This document shows, piece after piece, positions 15,134-17,142 of a DNA stretch of 17,142 nucleotides. A program made the position numbers and the translations under genes. The notes below the pieces were generated by a model. It worked only from the letters and a program-made list of their open reading frames with translations. It searched no databases and had not been told where the DNA came from. The DNA lies in the NCBI GenBank assembly GCA_023249255.1, contig JAHFCY010000015.1, forward strand, positions 10,454-27,595, given 5' to 3'. The stretch comes from Candidatus Lindowiibacteriota bacterium (lineage in GTDB: Bacteria; Lindowbacteria; 2-12-FULL-62-27). How positions within the stretch are numbered: the first letter of the stretch is position 1; every line of letters starts with the position of its first letter.

Positions 15134-15751
15134 ATGAAATGGGAGACGTTCGCGCGGACGTTTACGGGAACCCAGATTCTCAGCAAGGCCATGATCGACA
15201 CCGGGCTGGCCGGGGTGGAGCCCGGCAAATCGATGGCGGTCCAAATCAGCCGATGGGTCCGGGCTGGGCGGTTGGTCAAGCTCGCTCGCGGCAGATACAT
15301 GCTTCCGCCTCCGTGGTCGACGGCGCCGCCGCCCGCCTTTGTGGCCAATCAGATTGTCTACCCTTCCTATGTCAGCCTGGCGTACTCGCTTCAATTTTAC
15401 GATCTCATCCCGGAAGGTGTGCCGGTCGTCACGTCGGTCACGACAAAGAGGCCGGGGCTGTGGGTGACTCCTGTCGGGCGGTTCCGGTACCGGCATGTGA
15501 AACGGAAATTATTTTTCGGGTCTGCCGGCGTGACCATTGAAGGCCAGACCGTCTTAATGGCGACCCCGGAAAAAGCGATCCTGGATTTTTTTTATTTTGA
15601 ATCGGGACCGATGACGGACGAGCGTTTTGAGGAATACCGGTTTCAAAATCTGGACCGGCTGGACTTGAGGAAGCTGAAAACTTTCGCGGCGAAGATGGCA
15701 AACCCCAAATTGACCGGAATCGTCAAGAGGATCCAAAGAGCCGCGCGATGA
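15134..15751 (+). CDS. abiEi: AbiEi-family antitoxin (type IV toxin-antitoxin)
   Basis: The 205-residue protein has the AbiEi layout. An N-terminal winged helix-turn-helix (about residues 1-58, ending WVRAGRLVKLARGRYMLP) is followed by the C-terminal antitoxin domain, with YPSYVSLAYSLQFYDLIPE and an MATPEKAILDFFYF segment near 140-155. AbiEi proteins bind the operon promoter as repressors through the winged domain and counter the AbiEii toxin through the C-terminal domain. The ATG at 15134 directly follows a strong promoter. The stop overlaps the toxin ATG by 4 bp, as usual for the pair. No truncation or frameshift is seen. Confidence 0.88.
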   Translation: MKWETFARTFTGTQILSKAMIDTGLAGVEPGKSMAVQISRWVRAGRLVKLARGRYMLPPPWSTAPPPAFVANQIVYPSYVSLAYSLQFYDLIPEGVPVVTSVTTKRPGLWVTPVGRFRYRHVKRKLFFGSAGVTIEGQTVLMATPEKAILDFFYFESGPMTDERFEEYRFQNLDRLDLRKLKTFAAKMANPKLTGIVKRIQRAAR

Positions 15752-16563
15752 AAGACCAGGCGATCGAGACGGCCGCGCGTTTGTCCGGACACCGGAAACT
15801 TGCGGCGCTTCGGGAATACCTGCAGGCGGAAATTCTTTTTTCGCTTCAAAATCAAAACGCGTTCCAAAAGATGGCCTTTGTCGGCGGCACGGCGCTTAGA
15901 TTCCTGCATGGCATCGGCCGGTATTCCGAGGACCTCGATTTCTCGGCGGCCGGCGAAAAATTTGATCCGGCGTATCTCTGGACCAAAGTGACGCGGGACC
16001 TGGCCGATGCAGGGTATCAGGTGTCGATGCATCCGAGGAAAAAGGGGGCGATTGCCGGCGTGTATTACCGATTTGAGGGCCTGCTTCATGAATCCGGGAT
16101 CTCGGGCCATCAAAAAGAAAAACTGGCCATTCGGGTCGAAGTCGATCTCCGGCCGCCTGCCGGAGCCGTTCTTCAAACGACGATGGTTCGGCGGCATTTT
16201 ATCCTGTCCTTGCGCCATTACGACCTCGCGTCTCTCTTTGCGGGGAAGTGTCATGCCGTACTCCAACGGCGGTACACCAAGGGCCGCGATGTGTATGATC
16301 TTGCCTGGTATCTGACCCAGCCGGGCATTGAGCCGAATCTGATTCTTCTCAACAATGCCCTGCGCCAAACCGGATGGAAGGGTCCCGAGGCAGACAAGAA
16401 AAATTGGAAGGACATCCTGGCGCAGGCTGTCGAACACATCGATTGGAAGGCGGTGAGGGAGGAATTGTCAAATTTTCTGGAAACCCCCGCGGAACTCACG
16501 GGAATCCAAAAGGAGTCTCTGCTCTCGTTATTGCGGCAGGGTAACATCATGCCTGAAGTTTAG
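15748..16563 (+). CDS. abiEii: AbiEii-family nucleotidyltransferase toxin
   Basis: The 271-residue protein belongs to the AbiEii/AbiGii DNA polymerase beta-like nucleotidyltransferases. Visible motifs are GGTALR (46-51), RYSEDLDFS with Asp62 and Asp64 as metal ligands, a third acidic residue at Asp133 in EVDLRPP, a Lys in LFAGKCHAVLQRR and the late KGRDVYDLAWYL motif with Asp184. Known members modify tRNA 3' ends or bind nucleotides, arrest growth, and in some cases abort phage infection. All expected catalytic residues are present, so an active toxin is likely. It is translated from an ATGA overlap with the antitoxin gene. An AAA_14-type ATPase gene begins 186 bp downstream. Confidence 0.9.
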   Translation: MKDQAIETAARLSGHRKLAALREYLQAEILFSLQNQNAFQKMAFVGGTALRFLHGIGRYSEDLDFSAAGEKFDPAYLWTKVTRDLADAGYQVSMHPRKKGAIAGVYYRFEGLLHESGISGHQKEKLAIRVEVDLRPPAGAVLQTTMVRRHFILSLRHYDLASLFAGKCHAVLQRRYTKGRDVYDLAWYLTQPGIEPNLILLNNALRQTGWKGPEADKKNWKDILAQAVEHIDWKAVREELSNFLETPAELTGIQKESLLSLLRQGNIMPEV

Positions 16564-16690
16564 GTTTGCGGTGTTAAGGGTCATGCCCACCAAGATAAGA
16601 CCCGGTTCGGCTTTGGAAAATTTGGTGTGAACGGTGTCATACGTCCACTTCACACATTGATCGGAATGGGTTGTTCACAGTCATGACTTG

Positions 16691-16708
16691 TTGTTTGTCA
16701 ACCAACAA
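16691..16708. promoter_or_regulatory. Imperfect 18-bp palindrome upstream of the ATPase gene
   Basis: TTGTTTGTCAACCAACAA matches its own reverse complement at 14 of 18 positions and lies just upstream of a TTGACT element (16715-16720). Its position would suit an operator. The rest of the 16564-16749 gap has a GTGTGAA/TTCACAC inverted repeat near 16625-16660 and no coding sequence that I can support. Confidence 0.3.
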
Positions 16709-16749
16709 TTTGTCTTGACTTTTTGATTGTATTACCATAAATTTGTCAT

Positions 16750-17142
16750 ATGCGGATCGAGCGAGGGTTGGCGCGGGAGTTGGAGCGGGGGCATTTTTCG
16801 GAGTGGCGGCCGAAGATGGCGTTTGTGGTGGGGCCGCGGCAATGCGGGAAGACCACGCTGGCGGAGATGCTTCAAGAGAGGCGTGGGACGCCGGGATTGT
16901 ACCGGAACTGGGACGACCTCGCATGGCGGAGGGAATGGGCGGCCGAGCCTTACGGATTTCTCGACCGATTTATTCCCCACACCCGCAAGAGGCCGTTGGC
17001 GGTCCTTGATGAAATTCACAAATTTCCGCGATGGAAGCAGTACCTGAAAGGACTGTGGGACACGCGGTCGGACCGGGTGGACATTCTGGTGACGGGAAGC
17101 GGGCGGCTTGATATTTACCGGCGGGGCGGCGACAGCCTTCTG
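16750..17142 (+). CDS. AAA_14/DUF4143-type ATPase, 5' part (runs off the window)
   Basis: An open frame of 131 codons runs from the ATG at 16750 to the right edge without a stop, so the 3' part is missing. Walker A is VVGPRQCGKTTL (about 27-37), Walker B is LAVLDEIHKFPRW (83-95) and the VTGSGRLDIYRRGGDSL motif (114-130) is typical of the AAA_14 N-terminal domain, which is normally followed by DUF4143. An in-frame TAA at 16738-16740 rules out a longer start. No ribosome binding site is present, and TTGACT with a weak CATAAA lies close upstream. These ATPases are common, variably present and often next to toxin-antitoxin genes, as here. Their role is poorly known. Confidence 0.85.
   Translation, partial: MRIERGLARELERGHFSEWRPKMAFVVGPRQCGKTTLAEMLQERRGTPGLYRNWDDLAWRREWAAEPYGFLDRFIPHTRKRPLAVLDEIHKFPRWKQYLKGLWDTRSDRVDILVTGSGRLDIYRRGGDSLL

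Overview
The window is about 17 kb of G+C-rich bacterial DNA, densely packed with genes on both strands. The organism is Gram-negative: there is a protein with a signal peptide and a C-terminal outer-membrane beta-barrel ending in an aromatic residue, and a Tat-type lipid-metabolism-like phosphoesterase. An Anbu-type protease cassette, a large NHL/CFI-box surface protein and intergenic inverted-repeat elements fit an uncultured or poorly sampled lineage better than a well-known model phylum. I cannot name the taxon from sequence alone. No rRNA, tRNA, CRISPR array or transposase was seen. The longest stretch without a gene is 9630-9914, which holds a promoter and little else.

Layout. (1) 116-1764, plus strand: a transglutaminase-like protease gene overlaps by 4 bp an Anbu-type proteasome-like protease gene. 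This is the 3' half of a known cassette whose ATP-grasp/alpha-E genes would lie left of the window. (2) 1750-3729, minus strand: a small unknown gene, a Tat-exported metallophosphoesterase and a UbiA-family prenyltransferase form an operon-like run behind a good promoter. Its last gene collides tail to tail with the Anbu gene. (3) 3894-8462, minus strand: three housekeeping enzymes, RlmI-like 23S rRNA methyltransferase, dihydroxy-acid dehydratase IlvD and a TrmA/RlmD-type uracil-5-methyltransferase. Two related GT/CA-rich inverted-repeat elements sit directly after the stop codons of ilvD and rlmD. (4) 8524-9629, plus strand: a stand-alone cyclic-nucleotide-binding protein, apparently leaderless, overlaps a MobA/CoxI-like nucleotidyltransferase gene. 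(5) 9915-14995, plus strand: a 954-residue exported NHL beta-propeller protein ending in a divergent CFI-box overlaps by 4 bp a 739-residue periplasmic-domain plus beta-barrel protein. (6) 15134-16563: an AbiEi/AbiEii type IV toxin-antitoxin pair, followed by the start of an AAA_14/DUF4143-type ATPase that runs off the right edge.

The most promising unexplained unit is the pair in region 5. A secreted propeller protein is translationally coupled to an outer-membrane protein behind a single promoter, which suggests a surface display, secretion or adhesion system. Other points of interest are the inverted-repeat elements, a 24-bp sequence shared by rlmD and the junction of the surface pair, and a recurring leaderless promoter arrangement.
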